Part shown: positions 7,721 through 16,319 of the stretch, piece after piece
Layout: each line of letters opens with the position of its first letter
Position numbering within the stretch: the stretch's first letter is position 1
NCBI RefSeq assembly: GCF_900111565.1
Contig: NZ_FOIK01000001.1
Coordinates: forward strand, 1,333,309 to 1,397,308
Direction of reading: 5' to 3'
DNA from: Paenibacillus sp. NFR01
Lineage (GTDB): Bacteria > Bacillota > Bacilli > Paenibacillales > Paenibacillaceae
DNA: 64,000 nt
Translations under genes and position numbers: made by a program
Notes under the pieces: model-generated
Databases searched by the model: none
The model's input: only the letters and a program-made list of their open reading frames with translations
What the model was told of the DNA's origin: nothing

Positions 7721-10700
7721 TTACAGGCTAATATCCTTCGCAGGACGGTCTTCATGGCCTTTCATTCCGAACGGCCACCAGTTGCCCCGTCCGAACATCC
7801 GCACCATCACTGGTACGAAGAATGGCAGGAAGACCAGGGCATACAGCGCTAGGCCCGCCAGTACGACCGTGGCGATCTGCATCATCGAGAGTACGCCCGA
7901 AGGGATCATCGAGGCGAAGGTTCCGCCCAGGATGACGACCGCCGAGAGGATGACGGTACCCATCGTCCGCATCGCGTGGAGAATGGCTTCGCGCACTTCC
8001 CACGTCTTGTTCTCGTTGAAGCGCGCCATCAGGAAGATGCTGTAGTCGACGCCGAGCGCAATCAGCATAACAAAGCTGAAGAACGGTGTCGTCCAAGTAA
8101 TCCCGGAGTAGCCGAGCAGATGGACGAAGATGGCTTCCGTGACGCCAAGCGCGCTGTAGTAGGTTACGACCAGCGACAAAATCAGGTAGACCGGCATTAC
8201 GACCGAACGCAGCAGCACGACGAGGATGATGAAGATCCCGCCGAGCATCAGAATAACGGTCCGCGTGTAGTCTTCGTTCGAGATCGTCTGCAAATCATGG
8301 TACGTGCTGGTTACCCCGCTGATGGCAATATCCGCGTTCTCCAGCTTGGTGCCGGCCACGGCGCGGTCCAGCGCCGCTTCGATATCCCCCATGCTGTCGA
8401 TCGCTTTCGCGCTGTACGGATTTTCGGCGAAGACGATGTCCATCGTCATCACTTTGCGGTCCGTTGACAGGTAGGTGTCGAATATCGTCTGCATCGACTC
8501 GTTCTGCAGCGCTTCATCCGGTACAAAGAAGCCGCTGAGTTCATCGTCTTTAGTACCCTGAAGCTGGTTCAGATAATCCTGCGCGGAAGCGAGCCCGCCG
8601 GTAATCTGTTTCAGGCCGTCGGCGCTGGCGCTGAGGCCATCGGTCAACTGTCCGAGCTGGCCGCTCAGCTGGCCAAACCCGTCGGCAAGCTGCTGCTGGC
8701 CGCCCTGCAGCTGGTCTAACCCGCCGGAGATCGCCGGAATTTTATCGACGATCTGGCCTTGCCCGTCGGCTGCCTGGTCCAGTCCGGCCTGCAGCTGCCC
8801 GATGCCTGCGGTCAGCTTCGCCAGTCCTTCGGCCAGCGCCGCCTGCCCGGCCGCCGCTTTGGCGTAGCCGCTGTTGGCTTCGCCAAGCCCCGCGGCCGCG
8901 CCTTTCAGCTGGCCGGAGATTTGCCCGAGGCCGGCGGCAAGCTGCGCCGCGCCGGTGCCGGACTGGGTGACGGTTCCCTTGATGGTCTGGTAATCGGCAT
9001 CCTGAAGCAATTCAGGATGGCTCGATTCCAGACCGCTGAACGAACCGTTCAGTCCGGTCAGGGCATCGGCGACGCCCTTCAGCTGCGTCTGGACGCCCGC
9101 GAGGCCGCCGTCCAGCGCGCCCAGCCCGTCGCCGATTTTCTTGTAGCCGGCGAGCAGCGAATCGTTCGCCGCCGCCAGCTGCTTGGCGCTGGCCGCCGCC
9201 TGCGACAGGCCGGCTTTGATCTCGCCGGCACCGGCGGACCCGCTGCGGATGCCGGCTTCGATCCGGCCAAGGCCGCCGGCCAGGGCGTCGATGCCTTTTT
9301 TCAAATCAGCCGTGCCTTGCGTCAGCTTCGTGCTGCCGGATGCCGCTTCAGCCAGTTTCGGTTCGTTATCCTTCAGCTGCTTGCTGGCATCCTCCAGCCC
9401 GGTTTGGATTTTGGTCAATCCTTCGCTGCTTTGATCCAGGCCGCTTGACAGCGTCGCCACCTGCTTCGGCACGAGGAAATCCTCGATCAGGTCGCCGGTC
9501 GGACGGGACATGCCGCGCACCGCCTTGACGCCCTCCACCTTTTCCAGCTCGCGGGCAATTTTCTCGGACAAGCCGATATATTCGGAAGAGTCCATTTTGT
9601 CGTCGTTTTTGATGACGATTTTTCCCGGCATCGATTCGCCCGGCCCGAAGCTTTCCGAAATGATGTTGAACCCTTTGACCGAAGCGTAATCCGACCCGAT
9701 TTCATCCAGGCTGTTGAAAGACAGCTTGCCGCTGTACGTCAGCAGGAACGGCGCAACGATAACGGCAACGATCAGCAAGGCAGCCCAAGGGCGTTTCAGC
9801 GAGAACGAGCCCGCCGTACCCCAAATCCGGCTTTCGCTGTGGCCCAGCGCCGCTTTGGACGGCCAGAACATCTTTTTGCCCAGAACGGCCATAAAAAACG
9901 GTACAATCGTGACGAGCGCGAGCAGCATAACGGCAATGCCGACGGCCACCGCCACCGCGGAACGGAACAACATGAACTTCGACAGACCGATCGCCACAAA
10001 CCCGACGAATACGGCAAGGCTGGAGTAGAATACGGTGCCGCCCGCTTTGCGGTAAGTCGAAACGATGGCCGAACGCGTATCCTCCGCTTCCGCCAGCTCC
10101 TCTTTAAACCGGCTGATCAGCAGGATGCAGTAATCGGTCCCGATCCCGAACATGACGGCAACCATAAAGATTTGGGTAAAGGTCGACAGCGGGAAGTCAA
10201 ACCGGTCCACCAGAAATGCCACGATCGACTGCGAGACAATGTAGCTGATGCCCACGGTCAAGAGCGGCACGAACGGCGCCACGAACGAACGGAACACCAC
10301 GAACAGTATCAGCAAAATAAAGACAACGGTGATGTATTCCGATTTCTTCAGCCCGGCTTCCGAGCTGACAATGGTATCTTCGGTGATCAGATTCTCGCTG
10401 GTCAGATAATGGTCGGCGGAGACATCTTTCAATAGCTTGTCGACTTTATCCGGCAGCTCCTTGACGTTGCCCTCCCCGTCTTTGACGGACAATGCCGCCA
10501 TAATCGTGTTGCCGTCTTTGGCAATCAAGGTATCTTTCAGCGCTTCCTGCGAAAAAGGATCGGTGATCGAATCGATCTGCAGCGCGTCTTTATTGGCCGC
10601 AAGCGTCTCGATCCCCTTCTTGATGCTGTCCTTGTCGGCATCCGACAGCCCTTCCGGCTTGTTGAACACCAGCGCGACCTGGTGGACGACCGCTCCGCCC

Positions 10701-10882
10701 TTGGCGTCGGCAACCTCTTTCATAATTTCCGATGCCCGCGATGACGAATAGCCGTCCGGCACGTTAATCTGCCCTTTTTCCCGGACCAGCTCGCCAAATT
10801 TCGGCGCCGTCAGCACGAGCAGGACCGCTGCCGCCACCCATACGGCAATCAAGGCCCATCTAAATTTCAGTATGGTTTTCAA
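7721..10882 (-). CDS. MMPL/RND-family exporter
   Basis: This 1,053-residue membrane protein has two copies of the MMPL transmembrane unit. The first has a TM at residues 7-27 and TMs at about 180-345; the second covers about 850-1030. Both carry RND-like segments such as FGIGTDYCILLISRF and ALGVDYSIFLMARF, whose buried Asp carries protons. Between them, around residues 480-790, is a long extracellular Gly/Ala/Leu/Gln-rich coiled region with repeated LxxGLxQLxxG patterns, as in Bacillus YdfJ-like proteins. Its ATG overlaps the MarR gene stop, so the regulator and pump form one operon. It is likely a lipid or drug exporter; substrate is unknown. Confidence 0.88.
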   Translation of the reverse strand: MKTILKFRWALIAVWVAAAVLLVLTAPKFGELVREKGQINVPDGYSSSRASEIMKEVADAKGGAVVHQVALVFNKPEGLSDADKDSIKKGIETLAANKDALQIDSITDPFSQEALKDTLIAKDGNTIMAALSVKDGEGNVKELPDKVDKLLKDVSADHYLTSENLITEDTIVSSEAGLKKSEYITVVFILLILFVVFRSFVAPFVPLLTVGISYIVSQSIVAFLVDRFDFPLSTFTQIFMVAVMFGIGTDYCILLISRFKEELAEAEDTRSAIVSTYRKAGGTVFYSSLAVFVGFVAIGLSKFMLFRSAVAVAVGIAVMLLALVTIVPFFMAVLGKKMFWPSKAALGHSESRIWGTAGSFSLKRPWAALLIVAVIVAPFLLTYSGKLSFNSLDEIGSDYASVKGFNIISESFGPGESMPGKIVIKNDDKMDSSEYIGLSEKIARELEKVEGVKAVRGMSRPTGDLIEDFLVPKQVATLSSGLDQSSEGLTKIQTGLEDASKQLKDNEPKLAEAASGSTKLTQGTADLKKGIDALAGGLGRIEAGIRSGSAGAGEIKAGLSQAAASAKQLAAANDSLLAGYKKIGDGLGALDGGLAGVQTQLKGVADALTGLNGSFSGLESSHPELLQDADYQTIKGTVTQSGTGAAQLAAGLGQISGQLKGAAAGLGEANSGYAKAAAGQAALAEGLAKLTAGIGQLQAGLDQAADGQGQIVDKIPAISGGLDQLQGGQQQLADGFGQLSGQLGQLTDGLSASADGLKQITGGLASAQDYLNQLQGTKDDELSGFFVPDEALQNESMQTIFDTYLSTDRKVMTMDIVFAENPYSAKAIDSMGDIEAALDRAVAGTKLENADIAISGVTSTYHDLQTISNEDYTRTVILMLGGIFIILVVLLRSVVMPVYLILSLVVTYYSALGVTEAIFVHLLGYSGITWTTPFFSFVMLIALGVDYSIFLMARFNENKTWEVREAILHAMRTMGTVILSAVVILGGTFASMIPSGVLSMMQIATVVLAGLALYALVFLPFFVPVMVRMFGRGNWWPFGMKGHEDRPAKDISL

Positions 10883-11340
10883 TTGCTCTTCCCTCCACTC
10901 TCTTGCATTAACGATGCCAGCTTCTCGAACATGGTGATAAATTTCTCGATATCCTCATCCTCAAATTCGGACAGATAAGGCGAAATGACCTCCATGACCT
11001 CTTTCTCCGACACGTCGAACACTTGTCTCCCCGCCTCGGTCAGCGTCAAATACACCTGCCGCCGGTCCTCCTCGTCGCGCGTCCGATCGATTAATCCGGC
11101 TTCAACCAAACGGTTGATAATGGCGGTAATCGAGCTTTTGCCGACGGAGATGACATCCGCCAGGTACGTGGACGTACACTGGATTTGACCGTGGATCAAA
11201 CGAAGGATCGTAAACTGGTCGTTCGTCAGTCCTTCGGGAATCCGCTCCTTGATCCGGGCGGCAATCTGCCGGGTCACGATCACATAAGCATCGAGGTACC
11301 TTCGGATCCAGCCTTTCGTCTCTTCTTTCAATCCGCTCAC
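10879..11340 (-). CDS. MarR-family repressor of the MMPL exporter
   Basis: This 153-residue protein has the MarR winged helix at about residues 40-110, including TYLADVISVGKSSITAIINRL and the wing DEEDRRQVYLTLTEAGR. The N-terminal and C-terminal helices for dimerisation are present. The GTG at 11340 is weakly preceded by a purine stretch; a TTG two codons in has AAGGTGAG nearby, so the exact start is uncertain. It overlaps the exporter gene by 4 bases and has repeated operator-like sites just upstream, indicating autoregulation. Confidence 0.85.
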   Translation of the reverse strand: MSGLKEETKGWIRRYLDAYVIVTRQIAARIKERIPEGLTNDQFTILRLIHGQIQCTSTYLADVISVGKSSITAIINRLVEAGLIDRTRDEEDRRQVYLTLTEAGRQVFDVSEKEVMEVISPYLSEFEDEDIEKFITMFEKLASLMQESGGKSN

Positions 11341-11354
11341 CTTCTTGATGTAAT

Positions 11355-11389
11355 TAGTTTCACAGTAGAACTATTCGACAGTAAAACTA
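11355..11389 (-). promoter_or_regulatory. Candidate MarR operator: two tandem copies
   Basis: Minus-strand reading gives two adjacent 16-base near-repeats, TAGTTTTACTGTCGAA and TAGTTCTACTGTGAAA, ending in ACTA. The second forms a TAGTT...AACTA inverted repeat. They lie 15-50 bases before the MarR start, a usual operator position. Confidence 0.5.
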
Positions 11390-11460
11390 TATGGCGGAGC
11401 GCCCAAAAAGTCAACCCGCTTTCTAGGCGTTTATAAAGGTTCAGCCGGCTCCGGCAAAAT

Positions 11461-11489
11461 AAAAAAACAGACTGCCCGCAGCAGTCTGT
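11461..11489 (-). terminator. Terminator of the PadR/ABC operon
   Basis: A perfect 9-base stem (ACAGACTGC / GCAGTCTGT, loop CCGCA) is followed on the minus strand by seven T residues, 17 bases past the ABC permease stop. Confidence 0.85.
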
Positions 11490-11505
11490 TCTGACATATT
11501 CATTT

Positions 11506-12279
11506 CTAAGCTGCCCCATGCCGTTTGTAGGCCCGCACCGCAAAGAGATAAGCTACGAGCAAGATTCCGGTGCACCACGCAAGCGCGGCCCAGATGTCAT
11601 TGCCCACCGGCTGTTCGGACAGCAAGGCGCGAATCGTCTCCACAATTGAGGTCACGGGCTGATGTTCGGCAAAAACGCGGACAACGGTCGGCATCGAACC
11701 GGTCGGCACAAACGCCGAGCTGATGAAGGGCAGAAAGATTAATGGGTAGGAAAAAGCGCTGGCGCCTTCCATCGTTTTGGCTGATAATCCGGCAATGGCC
11801 GCCACCCAGGTCAACGCCAGCGTAAACAGCACAAGGATACCGGCTACGGCAAGCCAGGACAATACCCCGGCCGACGAACGAAAGCCCATCATTAGCGCTA
11901 CCAGGAGGATGACGACAATCGAAAGGACGTTGGATACCACCGAAGTCAGCACATGCCCCCACAACACGGCGGAGCGCGCAATCGGCATCGAGTGGAACCT
12001 CTCAATGATACCCCGCTGCTTATCCATGAACAGGCGATATGCGACATAGGCCACGCCGCTGGCAATCGCCATCAGCAGGATGCCCGGCAGCAGGTAGTTC
12101 ACATAGTTATCCGTACCCGTTTCAATGGCCCCGCCGAACACATAGACGAACAGCAGCATCATGGCAATCGGAGTAATACAGACCGTTAGGATAGTGTCCA
12201 TACTCCGGAAAATATGGCGCATAGAACGGCCAAGCATCACGCCCATGTCGCTGAAAAAATGATTTTTAGCTGTATCCAT
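11506..12279 (-). CDS. ABC-2 type exporter permease (DrrB-like)
   Basis: This 257-residue integral membrane protein has about six hydrophobic segments and the ABC-2 family pattern, including RGIIERFHSMPIARSAVLWG and the late FISSAFVPTGSMP motif before the last helices. It resembles DrrB-type daunorubicin/antibiotic export permeases. GGAGG precedes the ATG by 11 bases and overlaps the end of the ATPase gene, so the two are tightly coupled. With the ATPase it should form a multidrug or antibiotic exporter controlled by the PadR protein at the head of the operon. Confidence 0.87.
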   Translation of the reverse strand: MDTAKNHFFSDMGVMLGRSMRHIFRSMDTILTVCITPIAMMLLFVYVFGGAIETGTDNYVNYLLPGILLMAIASGVAYVAYRLFMDKQRGIIERFHSMPIARSAVLWGHVLTSVVSNVLSIVVILLVALMMGFRSSAGVLSWLAVAGILVLFTLALTWVAAIAGLSAKTMEGASAFSYPLIFLPFISSAFVPTGSMPTVVRVFAEHQPVTSIVETIRALLSEQPVGNDIWAALAWCTGILLVAYLFAVRAYKRHGAA

Positions 12280-12282
12280 ACG

Positions 12283-13041
12283 TTAGATAACCTCCTTTTT
12301 GCCGATGATGGCGAGGAAGATCTCCTCGAGCGTCGGCTGTTTTTCAACATACTCAACCCTAGCGGTTGGAAAAAGCTTTTTCAGTTCCGCCAGTGTGCCG
12401 CTTGCGATAATCCTTCCTTCATGCAGAATGGCGATCCGGTCGGCGAGCTGTTCAGCTTCTTCTAAATACTGCGTGGTCAGGAATACCGTCGTGCCGGCTT
12501 CGGCAAGCTCCTTCACAATTTTCCAAACCTCGATCCTTGCCTCGGGGTCCAGCCCGGTGGTTGGCTCGTCGAGGAAAATGATCTGCGGTTTCCCGACCAG
12601 GCTTAAAGCGATGTCGAGCCTGCGGCGCATGCCGCCCGAATATGTGGACGGCTTACGGTCGGCGGCATCCGTTAACCCGAAGCGTTTCAGCAAATCGTCC
12701 GCTACCTGACGCGGATGATCGAGATGCCGAAGCTTGGCGATCATAATCAGATTCTCCCGACCGGTCAAAATTTCGTCCACGGCGGCAAACTGGCCGGTCA
12801 GACTGATCGCATGCCGCACGTTCTCCGGTTTGGAGACGACATCAAAGCCGTTGACGGTTGCGGTGCCGGCGTCCAGTTTGAGCAGCGTAGTAAGAATTCG
12901 GACCATCGTCGTCTTGCCCGCGCCATTGGAGCCAAGCAGGGCGAAAATTTCGCCCCGGTTCACTTCAAGATCGACACCCTTCAGAACTTCCGTGGTTTTG
13001 AAGGATTTACGCAGGTTCCGCACTTCGATTGCTTTTTCCAT
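12283..13041 (-). CDS. ABC exporter ATP-binding protein (DrrA-like)
   Basis: This 252-residue ATPase has Walker A (LGSNGAGKTT), Q-loop (SLTGQFAAVDE), signature (YSGGMRRRLDIA), Walker B (IIFLDEPTTGLD) and H-loop-type Q (FLTTQYLEEAEQ). The Gln in the H-loop position and the C-terminal ARVEYVEKQPTLEEIFL tail are characteristic of the DrrA drug-resistance subgroup. It lies between the DUF1048 genes and the permease, spacing 15 and 3 bases. It energises export through the adjacent permease. Confidence 0.9.
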   Translation of the reverse strand: MEKAIEVRNLRKSFKTTEVLKGVDLEVNRGEIFALLGSNGAGKTTMVRILTTLLKLDAGTATVNGFDVVSKPENVRHAISLTGQFAAVDEILTGRENLIMIAKLRHLDHPRQVADDLLKRFGLTDAADRKPSTYSGGMRRRLDIALSLVGKPQIIFLDEPTTGLDPEARIEVWKIVKELAEAGTTVFLTTQYLEEAEQLADRIAILHEGRIIASGTLAELKKLFPTARVEYVEKQPTLEEIFLAIIGKKEVI

Positions 13042-13056
13042 CCCATATTCCTCCCC

Positions 13057-13407
13057 TTACTTTAATTTATCCGTAGCCTTTTGAATGGCCTTGTTCACTT
13101 CACGGTTCACGGAATCCTGATAGAGGTCAGCGTACGTTTTTGAATCTTTGATTAATTCATCGCTGAACGCTGCAACGTCATTGCCCGTCACTTCAAGTAC
13201 GCCTTTTCCAGACGCTGCTCCTTCTTCAAACAGATCGACGATCCCCGAGAGCAGCCCCGTTCCCTCAGTCAATTCTACTGGGCCAACCTTAAACAGATAC
13301 TTTTGGATCTCTTTGTACACGATCTGATAATCCTGCGGGAGCGCTTTGACGCGGGCCACATGAGCCTTCCACTCTTTTTTGCCTTCGATGATATCGCGAA
13401 TGTTCAT
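13057..13407 (-). CDS. DUF1048 protein, copy 2
   Basis: This 116-residue soluble alpha-helical protein begins MNIRDIIEGKKEWKAHVARVK and has the DUF1048 pattern LPQDYQIVYKEIQKYL, then LLSGIVDLFEEGAASGKGVLEVTGNDVAAFSDEL. It is a diverged paralogue of the next gene upstream, 12 bases away. DUF1048 genes commonly accompany PadR regulators and ABC exporters in Bacillales; their biochemical role is not established. No membrane segment or catalytic motif is seen. Confidence 0.78.
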   Translation of the reverse strand: MNIRDIIEGKKEWKAHVARVKALPQDYQIVYKEIQKYLFKVGPVELTEGTGLLSGIVDLFEEGAASGKGVLEVTGNDVAAFSDELIKDSKTYADLYQDSVNREVNKAIQKATDKLK

Positions 13408-13419
13408 TGAATCCCCCTC

Positions 13420-13767
13420 CTATTTGCCTAATTTTTTGGCGACATTGCTGTTGAGCTGCTCGCGCCATTTGTCGCGGTAGGATTTAGCCCCTTCTTCTCC
13501 GGCCAGCGCGGAACAGAAACCTTTGATATCGCCCCCCAGAACCTCTTGTACGCTCTGACCGTCCGCCGCCGTTTCTTCCAGCAGGCCAAGCACGCCGTCA
13601 AGAATGGGCATCAGATTACGGCCGGTGAAATCGGAGTGGCCCCAAAGATTCGTCTGGATCTCTTTCCATGCGGTTTGATATTCGGCCGGCAGTTGTTTGG
13701 CGCGGGCTTCAAATGCTTTGAATTGTTTCGTCATGTCGCTGCCGGTGATTTTTTCCCAAAAATTCAT
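13420..13767 (-). CDS. DUF1048 protein, copy 1
   Basis: The start is placed at the ATG at 13767 (MNFWEKITGSDM), which follows GGAGG and overlaps the PadR stop by 4 bases. The 115-residue product shares with its neighbour the layout LPAEYQTAWKEIQTNLW and LDGVLGLLEETAADGQSVQEVLGGDIKGFC. The pair probably arose by tandem duplication. Position in the operon suggests a role in sensing or in assisting the exporter, but this is inference. Confidence 0.78.
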   Translation of the reverse strand: MNFWEKITGSDMTKQFKAFEARAKQLPAEYQTAWKEIQTNLWGHSDFTGRNLMPILDGVLGLLEETAADGQSVQEVLGGDIKGFCSALAGEEGAKSYRDKWREQLNSNVAKKLGK

Positions 13768-14099
13768 TCTTTCTCCTCCTTCAATTCGTTCATTTTCGAG
13801 GATACGAACTCCCACTTTTCCCAGAACCTCCGCAGCTCCTCGCGCCCCGCGTCGTTGATCGAAAAAAACTTTCGCGGCGGTCCCATTTCGGAAGGCTTCT
13901 TGGTGATTTCCACCAGTTTGTTTTTTTCAAGCCGGATCAGGATGGTATATACCGTTCCTTCCACGACATCCGTGAAGCCGAGGGCATTCAGCCGCCGCGT
14001 GATTTCGTAACCGTAGGTATCGTTGCGGCTAATAATTTCAAGGACACTGCCCTCCAGCACACCTTTGAGCATTTCCGTTAAATTTTCCAGCGTAATCAC
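13764..14099 (-). CDS. PadR-family transcriptional regulator
   Basis: This 111-residue protein has the PadR winged helix: LEGSVLEIISRNDTYGYEITRRLNALGFTDVVEGTVYTILIRLEKNKLVE, with the wing followed by PPRKFFSINDAGREEL. A short C-terminal helix for dimerisation fits the small PadR (subfamily 2) type. It heads a five-gene operon with two DUF1048 proteins and an ABC exporter, and probably represses it from the promoter at 14149-14177 until an exported drug binds. Confidence 0.88.
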   Translation of the reverse strand: MITLENLTEMLKGVLEGSVLEIISRNDTYGYEITRRLNALGFTDVVEGTVYTILIRLEKNKLVEITKKPSEMGPPRKFFSINDAGREELRRFWEKWEFVSSKMNELKEEKE

Positions 14100-14148
14100 C
14101 CTTTGCTATTCTGTATGACTGGTATCAAGTGTTACTTACTACTGCTAT

Positions 14149-14177
14149 AAAGTATCACGTAGTAGCTGATTTGTCAA
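14149..14177 (-). promoter_or_regulatory. Sigma-A promoter of the PadR operon with overlapping palindrome
   Basis: On the minus strand TTGACA and TACTTT are separated by 17 bases. ACTAC and GTAGT arms (14136-14164) flank the -10 element, forming an interrupted inverted repeat suited to PadR binding. Confidence 0.65.
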
Positions 14178-14269
14178 CGGCGTTTGCCGTATTTTTTCTT
14201 ATTTGTTTACCGCAATCCTTTGAATGCTTTGATGCAGGACCGCAGCTGTCTTCGCATCCCGGGACGCAA

Positions 14270-14307
14270 ACAAGCCGCCCCCTGCCAAACGGCAAAGGAC
14301 GGCTTGT
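14270..14307 (-). terminator. Weak terminator-like hairpin after the GNAT gene
   Basis: ACAAGCCGYCC arms pair around an inner GCC/GGC stem, with only a short interrupted T-run on the minus strand. Confidence 0.4.
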
Positions 14308-14319
14308 GATGTGATCTCA

Positions 14320-14757
14320 TTATTCTTCTTCCGATTCGTCCACCTCGTACACGCAACGGAAGGTTTCAATGCCTGCGGCATTCGCTCCGAGGCTGTATAC
14401 CATAAACCCCAGACTGCGGTAAAAATCGGCCCCGATCTCGTCCTCGGTCTCCGCCAGCACATAGCGCGGTTCCCGGGCGGACAGCAGCTCCAAAATCATC
14501 CCGCGGGCATACCCCTTGCCCCGGTTCTCCGGCAGTACCGCAATATGGCGCAGCACCAGCGAGCCGTCCTCCGTCTCCTCGAACCCGGTCAGTCCGACCA
14601 CCAGACCGTCCTCTTCCCAGCCGGCTAGCTGCAGAGCGCTTTGGTCGCGGTATTCAACCCGCGCGCGTTCAAGCTCCTGCGGATCGTCGATTACGGCATA
14701 ACCGAGCAGCTCGGCAATCTCCGGGTCGTCCAGTTTGTTTTTCAGATCAATCAACAT
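14320..14757 (-). CDS. GNAT-family N-acetyltransferase
   Basis: This 145-residue protein has the acetyl-CoA binding motif A of the GNAT fold, LRHIAVLPENRGKGYARGMI, with the R/QxxGxG/A element as RGKGYA. It ends with a motif B-like segment FYRSLGFMVYS. The ATG follows GGGGAGG. The acceptor substrate is unknown. It lies 26 bases downstream of rpiA and may be cotranscribed with it. Confidence 0.83.
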   Translation of the reverse strand: MLIDLKNKLDDPEIAELLGYAVIDDPQELERARVEYRDQSALQLAGWEEDGLVVGLTGFEETEDGSLVLRHIAVLPENRGKGYARGMILELLSAREPRYVLAETEDEIGADFYRSLGFMVYSLGANAAGIETFRCVYEVDESEEE

Positions 14758-14783
14758 GCTGAATTTCCTCCCCTATGCTTCCG

Positions 14784-15461
14784 TTATTCGGCTTCCACGA
14801 TTTCGATGCTGCCGTCCTTTTTGCCGATGATGGCCAGGGAAGCGATGCCGATAAACAAACCATGCTCGACGACGCCGGGGATTCGCTGCAGCGACGCTGC
14901 CAGCTCCGGAGCCGACTCTATCGCCCCAAAATGGCAATCGGCAATGTAGTTTCCGTTGTCGGTCCGGTACAGCTCTTCCCCGCTGCGGCGCAGCTCCGGC
15001 TTGCAGCCAAGCTTGGCCAGGGCAGCCACTGTCCATTCCCAGGCAAACGGCACGATCTCCACCGGCAGCGGGAACTTGCCCAGCGTGTCCACCGCTTTGT
15101 TCTCGTCGGCGATGACGATCATCCGCCCGCTGCCCATAGCCACAATCTTCTCGCGCAGCAGCGCGCCGCCGCCGCCTTTGATCAGCTGCAGCTTGCCGTC
15201 CAGCTCGTCGGCCCCGTCGATCGTCAGGTCCAGCCGGTCGATGTCGCCGAACGCGACCAGCGGAATGCCCAGCGCCCGCGCCTGGTCCTCGGAGGCTTGC
15301 GAAGTGGCGACCGCCGTAATGCGCAGCCCGTCCTTCACGCGTTCGCCGATTTTATTGATCGCGTAATACGCCGTCGAACCGGTGCCGAGACCGACTTTCA
15401 TGCCGTCCTGGACGTATTCTACCGCTTTTTCGGCCGCCAACTGCTTTACATTGATGCTCAT
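14784..15461 (-). CDS. rpiA: Ribose-5-phosphate isomerase A
   Basis: This 225-residue enzyme interconverts ribose 5-phosphate and ribulose 5-phosphate in the pentose phosphate pathway. Family blocks are clear: GLGTGSTAYYAI (phosphate loop), DLTIDGADELD with the catalytic acidic residues, KGGGGALLREKI with the active-site Lys, and the C-terminal IPGVVEHGLFIG. Length is normal for RpiA. GGAGG lies before the ATG. Rpe (58999) and a transaldolase-like enzyme (16975) are also in this window. Confidence 0.95.
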   Translation of the reverse strand: MSINVKQLAAEKAVEYVQDGMKVGLGTGSTAYYAINKIGERVKDGLRITAVATSQASEDQARALGIPLVAFGDIDRLDLTIDGADELDGKLQLIKGGGGALLREKIVAMGSGRMIVIADENKAVDTLGKFPLPVEIVPFAWEWTVAALAKLGCKPELRRSGEELYRTDNGNYIADCHFGAIESAPELAASLQRIPGVVEHGLFIGIASLAIIGKKDGSIEIVEAE

Positions 15462-15462
15462 T

Positions 15463-15490
15463 TTGAACCCTCCACATGATCCGTTATAAT
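15463..15490 (+). promoter_or_regulatory. Sigma-A promoter of the 65-aa gene
   Basis: TTGAAC and TATAAT are separated by 16 bases; the -35 overlaps the rpiA start on the other strand, making this a compact divergent region. Confidence 0.6.
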
Positions 15491-15555
15491 GGTTTTTAAT
15501 GAAATTATGGCGCTGTCGCGCCTTGAACCCTTGAATACAGGAGGCTGATCTTCCA

Positions 15556-15753
15556 ATGAGAACCGAACAGCAAATTCAGTCCAAGATCAACGAACTTACC
15601 CTGCAGAAAAAAAATCTCGAAGCCCGCCTGACGCAGCTTCCTGGGGACCATCCGCAGCGCGAATCCCTCCTTGCCCAGCATTTGCGGCTCGAAGACATGA
15701 TCCTCATGCTCGAATGGGTGCTGGACGCCCCGACCGGCAGTTATCATCTTTAG
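15556..15753 (+). CDS. Small coiled-coil protein of unknown function
   Basis: This 65-residue protein follows AGGAGG and a plausible promoter. Almost the whole chain is predicted by eye as two helices with heptad leucines (IQSKINELTLQKKNLEARLTQL, then LLAQHLRLEDMILMLEWVL). It converges on the macro-domain gene and overlaps its stop by 4 bases. I do not recognise the family. Confidence 0.65.
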   Translation: MRTEQQIQSKINELTLQKKNLEARLTQLPGDHPQRESLLAQHLRLEDMILMLEWVLDAPTGSYHL

Positions 15754-16319
15754 CGCTGCGGGTCACCGGGGTACCGGCCCAGTTCAGCTTCGTACAAAGC
15801 CGCGTTATCCGGCTCGAAGCAGACGAACTCGATCCGCTTCAGGGTCATGAAGGCATCGCCCCGCTCCTGTACATAACGGACAGTCGTTGCCACCGCGATC
15901 TCGCAGGCCAGCGTTTTCGGAAAATTGTAAATGCCTGTGCTGATATTCGGAAAAGCCACGCTTTGCGCGCCATGCATAATGGCCAGCTCCAGGCTGCTGA
16001 CGTAACACTTAGCGAGAATGTCTTTCTCGCCCGCGTTTCCGCCTTTCCAGATCGGCCCGACGGTATGTACGATACCCTGCAGCGGCAGCTGCCCGGCGGT
16101 CGTAAACGCGGCTTCGCCCGGGAGGCAGCCGCCCTGCTTTTGCCGGATGACCGCACATTCCTCGGCAATCTGCGGCCCGCCGGCACGGTGGATGGCCCCA
16201 TCGACGCCTCCGCCCCCGTAGAGCCCTGAATTGGACGCGTTTACAATGATGTCGCCCTTCCATTTGGTGATATCGCCAAGGGATGAAGCAATTTCGGCAT
16301 TACGAATTTTGATCTGCAT
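15750..16319 (-). CDS. Macro-domain ADP-ribosyl hydrolase
   Basis: This 189-residue protein is a single macro domain of the MacroD/YmdB type, which removes ADP-ribose from proteins or deacetylates O-acetyl-ADP-ribose. Visible signatures are GDITKWKGDIIVNASNSGL, GGGGVDGAIHRAGG (ADP-ribose loop) and the second loop SVAFPNISTGIYNFP. Its ATG lies inside the preceding membrane-protein gene, 20 bases before that gene stops, with AAAGGAGG as binding site, so translation of the two is coupled. Confidence 0.92.
   Translation of the reverse strand: MQIKIRNAEIASSLGDITKWKGDIIVNASNSGLYGGGGVDGAIHRAGGPQIAEECAVIRQKQGGCLPGEAAFTTAGQLPLQGIVHTVGPIWKGGNAGEKDILAKCYVSSLELAIMHGAQSVAFPNISTGIYNFPKTLACEIAVATTVRYVQERGDAFMTLKRIEFVCFEPDNAALYEAELGRYPGDPQR

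Noticed and set aside
8500..9500. Repeat-rich stretch in the MMPL gene as a nucleotide repeat array
   Set aside because: The similarity comes from repeated Gly-Leu-Gln-Leu coding patterns of an extracellular coiled region, not from conserved DNA repeats.
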